Of a stretch of DNA of 27,325 bases, positions 7,609 to 14,476 are shown one piece after another; positions within the stretch are counted from its first letter, which is position 1, and each line of letters begins with the position of its first letter. The stretch lies in NCBI GenBank assembly GCA_965370805.1, contig CBDUVZ010000028.1:1-27325 (forward strand). The letters run 5' to 3'. The notes under the pieces were generated by a model. The model was not told the DNA's origin, searched no databases, and saw only the letters and a list, made by a program, of their open reading frames with translations. This stretch comes from CBDUVZ01 sp965370805 (lineage in GTDB: Bacteria > Hydrothermota > Tepidihabitantia > Tepidihabitantales > Tepidihabitantaceae). A program made the position numbers and the translations under genes.

Positions 7609-7669
7609 ACCGGTGGGAAACCGCCAAGAGCGCCAAGAAGGCAAGAACGCCCAGAGAAGAACCACCGGT
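7609..7669. repeat. Dispersed repeat, CCGCCAAGANCGCCAAG family, flanked by an inverted repeat
   Basis: A core of tandem CGCCAAGA-like words (7618-7651) is enclosed by ACCGGTGG (7609-7616) and its exact complement CCACCGGT (7662-7669). It begins directly after the ilvE stop. A second copy of the core is at 12404-12443. Confidence 0.7.
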
Positions 7670-7731
7670 AGATGCCGAGACGGAAGTCAAAGGCCGAGTA
7701 GGGACGAGGGAGTGAACCGCTGGGCGGGCGC

Positions 7732-8169
7732 GTGCGAATAGCAATCGGCTCGGACCACCGGGGATTCCGGCTCAAGGAAGAACTCAGGCAGTATCTTGAA
7801 TCGCTCGGCCATGTCGTGCTCGACAAGGGAACCGGCAGCACCGAATCGACCGACTACCCGGACTACGCGTTCGCCGTGGCGGAAGCGGTGGCCGGGCGTC
7901 GGACGCAGCGGGGGATTCTCATCTGTGGCACCGGCATCGGGATGTCGATGGCGGCGAACCGGGTTCCCGGTGTCCGGGCGGCACTCTGTAATGACACCCG
8001 GCTTGCCGGGATGTCGCGTCGGCACAACAACGCCAATGTGCTCTGCATTGGCGCCGGGGTGCTCACGCAACGCCAGGCGAAGCGGATCGTTTCGATCTGG
8101 CTGGCGACCGGTTTTGACGGCGGCCGGCACCGGCGGCGGCTGGCGAAACTCGATTCGAACCGGGGTTGA
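7732..8169 (+). CDS. rpiB: Ribose-5-phosphate isomerase B
   Basis: A 145-residue RpiB/LacAB-family isomerase, interconverting ribulose 5-phosphate and ribose 5-phosphate. The N-terminus VRIAIGSDHRGFRLKEEL is diagnostic. C65 in ILICGTGIGMSMAANR is the catalytic base of the family, and RRHNNANVLCIGAGV is the second signature. GTG 7732 is the only start that keeps the first beta strand intact; the upstream Shine-Dalgarno is weak. With transaldolase and transketolase later in the window, this covers much of the non-oxidative pentose phosphate pathway. Confidence 0.93.
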   Translation: MRIAIGSDHRGFRLKEELRQYLESLGHVVLDKGTGSTESTDYPDYAFAVAEAVAGRRTQRGILICGTGIGMSMAANRVPGVRAALCNDTRLAGMSRRHNNANVLCIGAGVLTQRQAKRIVSIWLATGFDGGRHRRRLAKLDSNRG

Positions 8170-8181
8170 GTCCCCGCCCGG

Positions 8182-9474
8182 CTACCTCAGAGTCAGCGAA
8201 AGCCAAGTCAGGGCAATCGGGATGGCGATCGCGCTCAGGATTTGCAGGTAGTCCTGCCAGAACTTGAACACCACCCTTGGAATCATGATTTTGTCACCGG
8301 GGTCGACAATCGGGTTGTCCCGGACCGACAACCGCAACTCACCCCGCTCGATGTACGCCCGCCCCACGTCCGCGTACTGGGTCGGCCCGCCCGCCTGGCC
8401 GATGTAGTCGCTCGCTTTCAGGTTCGGCGTGTAGAGAATCGCCCCGGGATGGGTCACCTCACCTTCCACGTAGACCAGGGTATTGATTGGCGGGACTACA
8501 AGAATGTCGGAGTTCATCATCTCGATGTTCCGGGTGGAGTCGTACCCGAACATGATCGCGTGGAGGTTGACCGGCAGCCGTTCGCGTGTTCCTTCGCCGC
8601 CCATTACGATCCGCTCGACGTAGCAGTGGGCAAGGTCGGCCCAGGGCGTGGTGCCGCCCGCTTTGCGGATGAGATCGAACACCCGTTCCCCCGGATTCAA
8701 CTCGTAACTCCCCTCGCTCACCCGTTCCTTCTCCGTCGTCAAAGCCGAAGTCCGCAGACGGTATTCACCCCGACCGAAGACCGCGCCCTTCACTGTCACC
8801 AGACCTTCGACTGCCGGCACGAAGATGACGTCTCCCGACTCCACAAACGGGTTGGCCATCAGGTTCCCCTGTGACTCGAACCGTTCGATATCCGCGAACC
8901 CGACCAGCCGGCCTTTACGGATGACATTCACCCTGGTCCTCGAGCCCAGCGGCGCCACGCCCCCAGCGCGGGCGACGACCTGCGATACCCGCTCCACCGG
9001 CGAAGCGTTATACGCGCCCGGGTACAATACTTCCCCGGTCACGAAGACGATACCCGAACGCAGGCGCAGCAGTGTCAGTTTCACCTTCACGCTGCGGAAA
9101 TAGCGACCCATCGCTGTGGTCAGCGTGTCCTGTGCCCGCGCCAGGGTCAGGCCGCTGATCCGGACCGCATCGACAACACTGGTTGACGGCTCGCGGCTGC
9201 CGCTGCCGGTCACCGGATAGGTCGGTGTCGGCATTGAGATCATCACCTTCCCCTCGTAAGTGACCCGGCTCTCGTAGGAGAAAGTGACCCCGCCGGTCAC
9301 CGTAATCAGGAGGCCGTCGCCGGGCATCAGTATGTACTCCTCGGAGATGATCGGGCTTTCAACGCCAACCAGAGCCTCCCCGCCGGTTCCCTGGCTCGGA
9401 ACGGCTTCCGACTGGGCCGCAGCCGGAGCGAAAGCCAACAGGATCAGGACAGATGCTGCAAGTGCTCTCGACAC
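8182..9474 (-). CDS. SLBB-domain polysaccharide-export-like protein
   Basis: A 430-residue protein with a cleavable-type signal peptide (residues 1-20, AFAPAAAQ). A polysaccharide-export-like strand region (about 45-125, YILMPGDGLLITVTGG) is followed by SLBB domains at about 143-200 (VTGEVLYPGAYN), 228-330 and 333-400 (VEGEVTHPGAI), each with a matching Gly-Gly turn (RAGGV, KAGGT, QAGGP). A hydrophobic C-terminal segment (about 408-428) may anchor it in the membrane, as in Wza-like proteins. The family forms envelope channels for polysaccharide. No polymerase or tyrosine kinase gene is adjacent, so the exported polymer is unknown. GTG 9474 is the earliest possible start, because an in-frame TAG lies four codons upstream, inside the -10 box. 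Confidence 0.87.
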   Translation of the reverse strand: MSRALAASVLILLAFAPAAAQSEAVPSQGTGGEALVGVESPIISEEYILMPGDGLLITVTGGVTFSYESRVTYEGKVMISMPTPTYPVTGSGSREPSTSVVDAVRISGLTLARAQDTLTTAMGRYFRSVKVKLTLLRLRSGIVFVTGEVLYPGAYNASPVERVSQVVARAGGVAPLGSRTRVNVIRKGRLVGFADIERFESQGNLMANPFVESGDVIFVPAVEGLVTVKGAVFGRGEYRLRTSALTTEKERVSEGSYELNPGERVFDLIRKAGGTTPWADLAHCYVERIVMGGEGTRERLPVNLHAIMFGYDSTRNIEMMNSDILVVPPINTLVYVEGEVTHPGAILYTPNLKASDYIGQAGGPTQYADVGRAYIERGELRLSVRDNPIVDPGDKIMIPRVVFKFWQDYLQILSAIAIPIALTWLSLTLR

Positions 9475-9480
9475 GCCGGA

Positions 9481-9509
9481 ATTCTAGGTGTCAAACGACG
9501 TGCTGTCAA
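9481..9509 (-). promoter_or_regulatory. Promoter of the SLBB gene, leaderless type
   Basis: TTGACA (9509-9504), a 17-nt spacer and TAGAAT (9486-9481) on the minus strand, with only 6 nt between the -10 box and GTG 9474. Transcription should start at or next to the start codon. An overlapping second TTGACA at 9494-9489 is too close to the -10 to serve it. Confidence 0.8.
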
Positions 9510-9524
9510 ACGCTGCATGACGCT

Positions 9525-11786
9525 TCATGCTTTACGCCCGAGGCGGGCGGCAAGCAATCCGGCGGCGCTCGCCAGCTTGACTGCGATTACTGCCAGGGTG
9601 GAAACCGCGATGCCGAAGACCGGGACCAGGAACAGGGCCACGACCAGTGCTCCGACGCAGCCGCCGGACAGGTCAATCGCAGTAACCAGTCCGGCCCGCC
9701 GTCCGACCGGAGTCGGGTGCTCACCGCTGCCCGTGAATTCCCGGGCCGAACCGGCAATCGGGAACTGGATGCCGACTGCGGCTCCGGCGACGAACAGAAC
9801 CAGCAGGAAAGCAACCTGAGGTCCGGCGCGGGCCAGCATGGGAATCGAACCGGCCGCCGCCACCAGTCCCAGTTCGGCCGACAGGAAGACGGCATCCGGG
9901 CCCCGGCCGCGCCGGGCAACGACAGTCCCGAGCCAACCGCCGAGTACGGTGCCGAGCATGAACCCCGCCAGCAGCAACCCCACTTCCGAGTAGACCGACC
10001 CGAACCGGACCTGGTACGCCAGAATGCCCATCGTGGTGACCGCGGCGGCGGCGAAACCCGAACTACCGACCGCGGCGAGCCGCGCGATGTGGCGGCCGCC
10101 GCGCCGGGCACCGACAAGAAAGAAAACCAACAGCAGCACTGTCACCCCGACCAGGTGAACGACCCGGTTCCTGTCGGCAGCGGCGTACAACCGGGCGCTC
10201 AGCACGCCCCACCAGGATGCGGTGCGCCGGTTCTCCCGCAGCATGTTCAGCCGGAGTTCATTCGGGACCAGGTCCCGATTCGTCCTCGCCGGTCCCACTG
10301 CCGGACGTGCTGAGTCGGGTTCAAGTGCGGCCGACAGGATCTGCTGGCGGAACGGATCGAGCAGGGATACGACGTACCCGGAATCGAACAACGGACTTTC
10401 CGCGCCCCGGGCGACCAGCCGGCTGGACAGGGACTCCGGACTCACTACCAGACTCTCGGATGAAGCAAGGAAAACCGGGAAATCGGCCGCCACCAGCCGG
10501 ACCCGGGGGAAAACCGCGCCGAGCGTCCGCTCGCGCAGTCGGAGGATTGCCTCGGTCTCGGGCAGAGTCCGCGTTGCCGGACCAGGGCCGGGGATTGCGA
10601 AGATTCCTCCGGCGCACAGCCGGTCCCGGCATAACTGGTAGAACTCCCGGGAAAAGAGCCGGTTGCCGGCCAGGCTCCAGGGAACAGTGCCGGTCTGGAT
10701 GATGCAGTCGAAACTGTCCGAAGAAACCGCAAGGAATCGTCGCGGGTCCTGGTGAATCAACCGGACCCGCGAGCCGCTCAGAACCCAGCGCAGCGTATCG
10801 TCCGCCGCCGCGACTATCACCCGGGATAGAATCGCGTCAAGCTGGACGACCGTGACGCACTCGACCGGGTGGCGGAGCAGCGGGGCGAGAATGCCGATGT
10901 CCGAACCCAGGACCAGGACCCGGCGCGGCGCCGGATGCACCAGGAGCGGCAACTGAGCCAGCTCCTCGGCAAAAGCCGGGGTGGACGGCGGCTGGCTGAA
11001 AACCGCAACCCCGTTGTAGAGCACGAGGTTCTGGCCGCTCCGTTCCAGTCGCGTCACCTTGCCGTAGGGTGAGTTCTCCAGGGCGACCACCTGCTGTCCG
11101 GACCAGTGGCAGCGCCACGTCCACCGCTCGACCGGCCCGGCCAGCAGGGCAACGGCCACGAGTAGACTGGCGGTGACCGGCAGCAGCATCCGGGCCGGGC
11201 CGGGTCGGCCCGAAACCGCGGCGGCAAGCAGGAGCGGGATGCCGGCGACCGCAACCAGCGCCAGCGACGGCATTCGCGGCAGAAAGAAGAACCAGACCAG
11301 CAGCGCGGCCAGCACCGTTCCAACTCCCTCCCAGACATAGCCCGGGCCGATGTCACCGCGGCCGTTCCCGGCGCCCGCCCGCAGGCCGGTGCCCAGCACG
11401 AACAGCCCGCCGTGCGTCAACGCCGGCACAGCTACGGTCATGGCGGCGACAACCGTCAGGCCGGGAACCCCAAGACTCTCGCCGGGCAATACCCCGAGTG
11501 CGACCGTGCCGAGCAGCACTCCGGGAGCCGCAAGCACCGCGCTCAGCGCCGACACCGGCGCGAGGAATTGCAGCCAGGGTTCGAGCAGTCGGGACGGCAC
11601 CCGGCCGAAGAGCCACGCCCCGAGCGCTTCAGCGGCGATCCAGACCGCCAGGACAACCCCGGCCGACAACTCGTTGCCGGCGAACACGGCCATCAGCTCG
11701 CGCAGCAACACCACCTGGACCACCAGCCCGTGTGCCCCGACCGCAACGAGCAGCAAGGTGGGAATAGAGTTGCGGGTCCGGCTCAT
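9525..11786 (-). CDS. Polytopic membrane protein with central spermidine-synthase-like domain
   Basis: From ATG 11786 the protein has 753 residues. Its N-terminal third holds about six hydrophobic segments beginning SIPTLLLVAVGAHGLVVQVV. A soluble central domain (about 235-450) resembles class I SAM-dependent aminopropyltransferases: RVLVLGSDIG in place of the usual GGGDG, HQDPRRFL followed by FDCIIQTG, and LFSREFYQLCRDRL. The last third has seven or so more membrane segments. Such membrane-embedded spermidine-synthase-like proteins are widespread, but their substrates are mostly unknown. The degenerate SAM loop makes polyamine synthesis doubtful. An upstream start (11873) would add a Pro/Arg-rich stretch overlapping the promoter and is not preferred. 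Confidence 0.8.
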   Translation of the reverse strand: MSRTRNSIPTLLLVAVGAHGLVVQVVLLRELMAVFAGNELSAGVVLAVWIAAEALGAWLFGRVPSRLLEPWLQFLAPVSALSAVLAAPGVLLGTVALGVLPGESLGVPGLTVVAAMTVAVPALTHGGLFVLGTGLRAGAGNGRGDIGPGYVWEGVGTVLAALLVWFFFLPRMPSLALVAVAGIPLLLAAAVSGRPGPARMLLPVTASLLVAVALLAGPVERWTWRCHWSGQQVVALENSPYGKVTRLERSGQNLVLYNGVAVFSQPPSTPAFAEELAQLPLLVHPAPRRVLVLGSDIGILAPLLRHPVECVTVVQLDAILSRVIVAAADDTLRWVLSGSRVRLIHQDPRRFLAVSSDSFDCIIQTGTVPWSLAGNRLFSREFYQLCRDRLCAGGIFAIPGPGPATRTLPETEAILRLRERTLGAVFPRVRLVAADFPVFLASSESLVVSPESLSSRLVARGAESPLFDSGYVVSLLDPFRQQILSAALEPDSARPAVGPARTNRDLVPNELRLNMLRENRRTASWWGVLSARLYAAADRNRVVHLVGVTVLLLVFFLVGARRGGRHIARLAAVGSSGFAAAAVTTMGILAYQVRFGSVYSEVGLLLAGFMLGTVLGGWLGTVVARRGRGPDAVFLSAELGLVAAAGSIPMLARAGPQVAFLLVLFVAGAAVGIQFPIAGSAREFTGSGEHPTPVGRRAGLVTAIDLSGGCVGALVVALFLVPVFGIAVSTLAVIAVKLASAAGLLAARLGRKA

Positions 11787-11797
11787 AAGCTTGCTCA

Positions 11798-11825
11798 ATC
11801 GTAGGCTCACAGCGGCGGGAGTCAA
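11798..11825 (-). promoter_or_regulatory. Promoter of the membrane synthase-like gene
   Basis: TTGACT (11825-11820), a 16-nt spacer and TACGAT (11803-11798) on the minus strand, 11 nt before ATG 11786. The predicted leader is about 5 nt, too short for a normal Shine-Dalgarno interaction. Confidence 0.55.
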
Positions 11826-11885
11826 TGCGACGTTTCCTGTGCGCCGAATACCGGGTCGAGCCGTCGGATTCATACTATCCGTCCG

Positions 11886-12232
11886 TCGGCAGGGAATCCT
11901 GCTTCCAGCGTTGGTTCCGCCGTTCCGACGGAGACAATGGGCAGCAGGATTTGAGCGACGAAGTGGCGGGTGATGTCCGGAGCGATTCGGGGAATTGCGG
12001 GGAAAGCAACACCCCGAAGGATACAGGGAATACCCGGGAGGATTCCTCGGGCCGCAGAAGGCCGAATGAATTGCCGGGGATTTCCCCTGATTGCAGGTCG
12101 GATGTCCTGCGGGATTCCCTCAGGAATATCCTGCCCGACTCACCGGACAGCAGCGGCTGGAATTGCCGGGCAGAGGCCCCGGACGATGACTCGGTGAAGA
12201 ACATGGAGAGGAACTCCGAGAGTGACCCGTGA
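11886..12232. other. Hairpin-dense non-coding region
   Basis: About 350 nt hold at least eight short perfect inverted repeats in series. They include GCAGG-GAAT-CCTGC (11889-11902), CCGT-TCCG-ACGG near 11920, TTCGGGG/CCCCGAA (11986-11992 with 12012-12018, enclosing TTGC/GCAA), GAGGATTCCTC (12038-12048), GGGGATTTCCCC (12077-12088), GCAGG/CCTGC (12094-12110), GGGATTCCC (12111-12119) and CAGGAATATCCTG (12121-12133). Words of the form GGAATNCC recur, sometimes 12 nt apart. Both strands have open frames, but neither resembles a protein. It may be a structured RNA, an array of protein-binding sites or decayed repeat DNA. Confidence 0.5.
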
Positions 12233-12403
12233 GAGTCGGATTTCAGCCGCCATTTCCGCCCCTAACTCTCTAAACTACCGTATACTTGGCCATTACGGCC
12301 ACTTCCGAGTCGCCTGTCCAGCCTCCCTGTCGCCATCTTACGAATATGTAAGACTGGGACACCTGGAGATAGCCCCGCAAAAAGGGCTGGCGGACTGCGG
12401 AGG
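12233..12403. other. Gap with small palindromes, no gene seen
   Basis: No convincing coding frame. Two small inverted repeats are visible: TGGCC-ATTAC-GGCCA near 12290 and CTTAC-GAATAT-GTAAG near 12337. No promoter with both boxes could be assigned. Confidence 0.4.
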
Positions 12404-12443
12404 AAACGAACCGCCAAGGCCACCAAGTACGCCAAGAGAGGAA
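12404..12443. repeat. Dispersed repeat, CCGCCAAG family, second copy
   Basis: The run AACCGCCAAGGCCACCAAGT followed by ACGCCAAGAGAGG matches the word structure of the copy at 7618-7651. This copy lacks the flanking ACCGGTGG inverted repeat. Confidence 0.65.
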
Positions 12444-12487
12444 ATGTGGAGTGCGGCCGCGAAGCTGCCGCTTTTCTTGGAGCGCCA

Positions 12488-12593
12488 GGGACATGACCCA
12501 ATCCCGTCCTCGGGATTGGGATCGTGTCACCGTAAGTGGTACGGGCCGGGGACACGATCCGGGATTCGGAGGACCGAATGCCGGTCATGTCCC
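12488..12593. repeat. REPIN/cloverleaf-like structured element
   Basis: An 11-bp perfect outer stem, GGGACATGACC (12488-12498) with GGTCATGTCCC (12583-12593), encloses three further perfect hairpins. A is CAATCCCG-TCCT-CGGGATTG (12499-12518). B is GGATCGTGTC (12519-12528) with GACACGATCC (12551-12560), containing CCGTA-AGTGG-TACGG (12530-12544). C is ATTCGG-AGGA-CCGAAT (12564-12579). Hairpins A and B abut with no unpaired base. The same DNA can also be read as two long imperfect hairpins (12488-12528 and 12550-12594), both built from the related unit GGGACAYGAYCC, as in paired REP sequences. It lies just downstream of the propeller gene's stop, so it may also stabilise or terminate that mRNA. 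Confidence 0.75.
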
Positions 12594-12602
12594 CACGCGT
12601 CG

Positions 12603-14036
12603 TCAGCGCGTCAGAATGACCTTCCTACTTGGACCCTCGAACCCTTGACCCCTCGATCCCTTTCCTCTGATGAAGTACACACCGGGAGCCAGATGCCGGA
12701 CGTCGTTCTCGCCGGGCAACAGGTCCATGACCTTGCGGCCAGCGGAATTCAGAAGTGCGAATGACGAATGTCGAATTGCAGACTCCGGCATCCGCAACAC
12801 AGCGCGGGCGATGGTGGTAGCGGCAGGCTCAAAGGCAACGGGCGGCTCCGGCTCCGCGATTGCGACGTTCCCGGCCGAGTCGGTCTTGATGAGCCAGACG
12901 TCGTAGTCCCCGGCGCCGAAGGACCGGGTATCACCGGCGATGACGTACCCGCCATCCGTGGTCTGCGCCACCGACTCGCCCCAGTCCCGGTCCTCGCCGC
13001 CGAAGGTTCGGGTCCACATCGTGTCGCCCGAGGCGTCGGTTTTGATGAACCAGGCGTCAGATACGCCGGCGCCGAAGGACTCGGTGTACCCGGTGATGAC
13101 GTAGCCGCCGTCCGCGGTCTGCGCGACCGAGTAGCCTTCATCCTCGTCCGTGCCGCCGAAGGTTCGGGTCCACATCGTGTCGCCGGCCGCGTCGGTCTTG
13201 ATGAGCCAGACGTCCGATTCACCGGCCCCGAAGGAGTAAGTGCAGCCGGCGATGATGTACCCGCCATCCGTGGTCTGCGCTACCGACTCGCCCCAGTCCC
13301 AGTCCGTGCCGCCGAAGGTTCGAGTCCACATCGTGTCGCCGGCCGCGTCGGTCTTGATGAGCCAGACGTCGTCGAGGCCGGCGCCGAAGGAACCAGTCCA
13401 GCCGGCGATGACGTACCCGCTATCTGCGGTCTGCATCACCGAGTAGCCATAGTCGTTACTCGTGCCGCCATAGGTCCGGGTCCACGCCGCGTCGCCCGAG
13501 GCGTCGACCTTGATGAGCCAGACGTCCGCGCCGCCGGCGCCGAAGGACCATGTTTCACCGGTGATGACGTACCCGCCGTTCGCGGTCAGCGCCACCGCGT
13601 AGCCGGCGTCGTACTCCGCGCCGCCGAAGGTCCGGGTCCACGTCGTGTCGCCCGAGGCGTTGACCTTGATGAGCCAGATGTCCGCGTCGCCGGCGCCGAA
13701 GGAATAGGTGTAGCCGGCTATGATACAGCCGCCGTTCGCGGTCTGCGCCACCGAGTAGCCTTTGTCCGAGTGCGTGCCGCCGAAGGTCCGGGTCCACATC
13801 GTGTTGCCCGAGAAGTCGGTCTTGACCAGGTATACGTCACGGTCGCCGGCGCCGTGGGACTTCGTGTAGCCGGCGATGACGTACCCGCCGTCCGTTGTCT
13901 GCGCCACCGACCAGCCTCCGTCCGAGTCCGTGCCGCCGTACGTGCGTTGGAAGGTGACCTGGGCCGTCAGCGGCGCGGCGAGGGCGAGGATGAGGAATGC
14001 TGCGGGCAACAGGCCGAGCATTGATAGCTTCCTCAT
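12603..14036 (-). CDS. Secreted seven-repeat beta-propeller-like protein with C-terminal sorting-like domain
   Basis: A 477-residue protein with a signal peptide (MRKLSMLGLLPAAF to LTAQ, residues 1-26), seven tandem 52-residue repeats (about 33-396) and a C-terminal domain. The repeat consensus is FGGTDxDxGYSVAQTxDGGY, then (V/I)IAGYTxSFGAG and (D/V)WLIKTDAxGDTMWTRT, suggesting one blade each of a seven-bladed propeller. The C-terminal region (LLNSAGRKVMDLLPGENDV, then LAPGVYFIRG, and RKVILTR) resembles type-A sorting/FlgD-like domains of secreted proteins, so surface attachment or secretion is inferred. That domain contains two dispersed-repeat insertions. ATG 14036 is supported by the signal peptide and by the promoter 6 nt upstream; the 82-residue upstream extension of the frame overlaps that promoter and is not counted. 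Confidence 0.85.
   Translation of the reverse strand: MRKLSMLGLLPAAFLILALAAPLTAQVTFQRTYGGTDSDGGWSVAQTTDGGYVIAGYTKSHGAGDRDVYLVKTDFSGNTMWTRTFGGTHSDKGYSVAQTANGGCIIAGYTYSFGAGDADIWLIKVNASGDTTWTRTFGGAEYDAGYAVALTANGGYVITGETWSFGAGGADVWLIKVDASGDAAWTRTYGGTSNDYGYSVMQTADSGYVIAGWTGSFGAGLDDVWLIKTDAAGDTMWTRTFGGTDWDWGESVAQTTDGGYIIAGCTYSFGAGESDVWLIKTDAAGDTMWTRTFGGTDEDEGYSVAQTADGGYVITGYTESFGAGVSDAWFIKTDASGDTMWTRTFGGEDRDWGESVAQTTDGGYVIAGDTRSFGAGDYDVWLIKTDSAGNVAIAEPEPPVAFEPAATTIARAVLRMPESAIRHSSFALLNSAGRKVMDLLPGENDVRHLAPGVYFIRGKGSRGQGFEGPSRKVILTR
12630..12661. repeat. Dispersed-type repeat inside a CDS, CCCTCGAACCCTTGACCC type
   Basis: Plus-strand words GGACCCTCGAACCCTTGACC then CCTCGATCCC form a short degenerate tandem. 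Read on the minus strand it adds GSRGQGFEGPS to the C-terminus of the propeller protein, between YFIRGK and RKVILTR. The frame is preserved. Confidence 0.6.
12749..12780. repeat. Dispersed repeat inside a CDS, GAATGACGAATGTCGAAT family
   Basis: The plus strand holds CAGAAGTGCGAATGACGAAT then GTCGAATTGC, of the same family as 6631-6665, 19790-19833, 21405-21472 and 26904-26942. Translated on the minus strand it gives AIRHSSFALLN, just before SAGRKVMDL of the sorting-like domain. It does not break the frame. Confidence 0.65.
12849..13940 (-). repeat. Seven tandem 156-bp coding repeats
   Basis: Seven consecutive units of exactly 52 codons make up the propeller of the gene at 12603-14036. Nucleotide similarity between units is high, for example the recurring CCGAAGGTTCGGGTCCACAT on the plus strand, which suggests recent amplification or gene conversion. 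Confidence 0.85.
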
Positions 14037-14042
14037 GTGTTG

Positions 14043-14071
14043 ATTGTGGCTCAGGAACGGCCGGATGTCAA
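14043..14071 (-). promoter_or_regulatory. Promoter of the propeller gene, leaderless type
   Basis: TTGACA (14071-14066), a 17-nt spacer and CACAAT (14048-14043) on the minus strand, with 6 nt to ATG 14036. The spacing matches that of the SLBB gene promoter. Confidence 0.65.
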
Positions 14072-14104
14072 GGGCGGGTCGGCTGTTGTCTGCGGGGCGG
14101 GGGG

Positions 14105-14142
14105 GCAATCCGCAATCACCAATCTGAAACCTGAAATCGAAG
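14105..14142. repeat. Dispersed repeat, CAATCTGAAATC family, second copy
   Basis: Plus strand CAATCCGCAATCACCAATCT then GAAACCTGAAATCG shares word structure with 2981-3014. It lies about 35 bp upstream of the propeller gene's -35 box. The rest of 14143-14400 shows no gene. Confidence 0.55.
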
Positions 14143-14400
14143 GACAGTTTTGCGGGTGGTTGTCTACTTGACAGGGGGGAACCCGGGACACTTCCTACAT
14201 TTACTGACATCTCCTCTGTAATTGGTAGTGCAGTGACACGCCCTGGATAGCCAGAGTGGTTGCGGTAGGAATGCCGCATCACGTTACTCCGCGCGGCAAT
14301 CCCGCGCCGCCCTTGGCATGTGGCTGCGGGGATAGCACGTGCCTACGGTCTGCGAAATGGGCGGCATTGCGGGAGGACCATCTCCGAGGACCCGGATGGC

Positions 14401-14430
14401 TTGACACGAATGCGCCGGCTGCGGTAGAAT
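14401..14430 (+). promoter_or_regulatory. Promoter for the FG-GAP gene
   Basis: TTGACA (14401-14406), an 18-nt spacer and TAGAAT (14425-14430). The start codon at 14477 follows 46 nt later with an AGGAG Shine-Dalgarno. Confidence 0.8.
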
Positions 14431-14476
14431 TACTGCGCCGGGCGCAACCACGCGGCAGAATGAAACAGGAGATACC

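Noticed and set aside
11825..12232. 135-codon plus-strand frame over the palindromic region
   Set aside because: Asp/Ser/Arg-rich without a domain, no Shine-Dalgarno, and its character follows from the GGAATCC-type words; kept as a non-coding region.
12768..14024. 418-codon plus-strand open frame with strong internal repeats
   Set aside because: Its repeats are only the reverse reading of the 52-residue propeller units; it has no signal peptide or start site, unlike the minus-strand protein.
14168..14201. TTGACA at 14168 with TACATT at 14196 as a promoter for the FG-GAP gene
   Set aside because: Spacer is 22 nt; the TTGACA-18-TAGAAT pair at 14401-14430 is far better placed.
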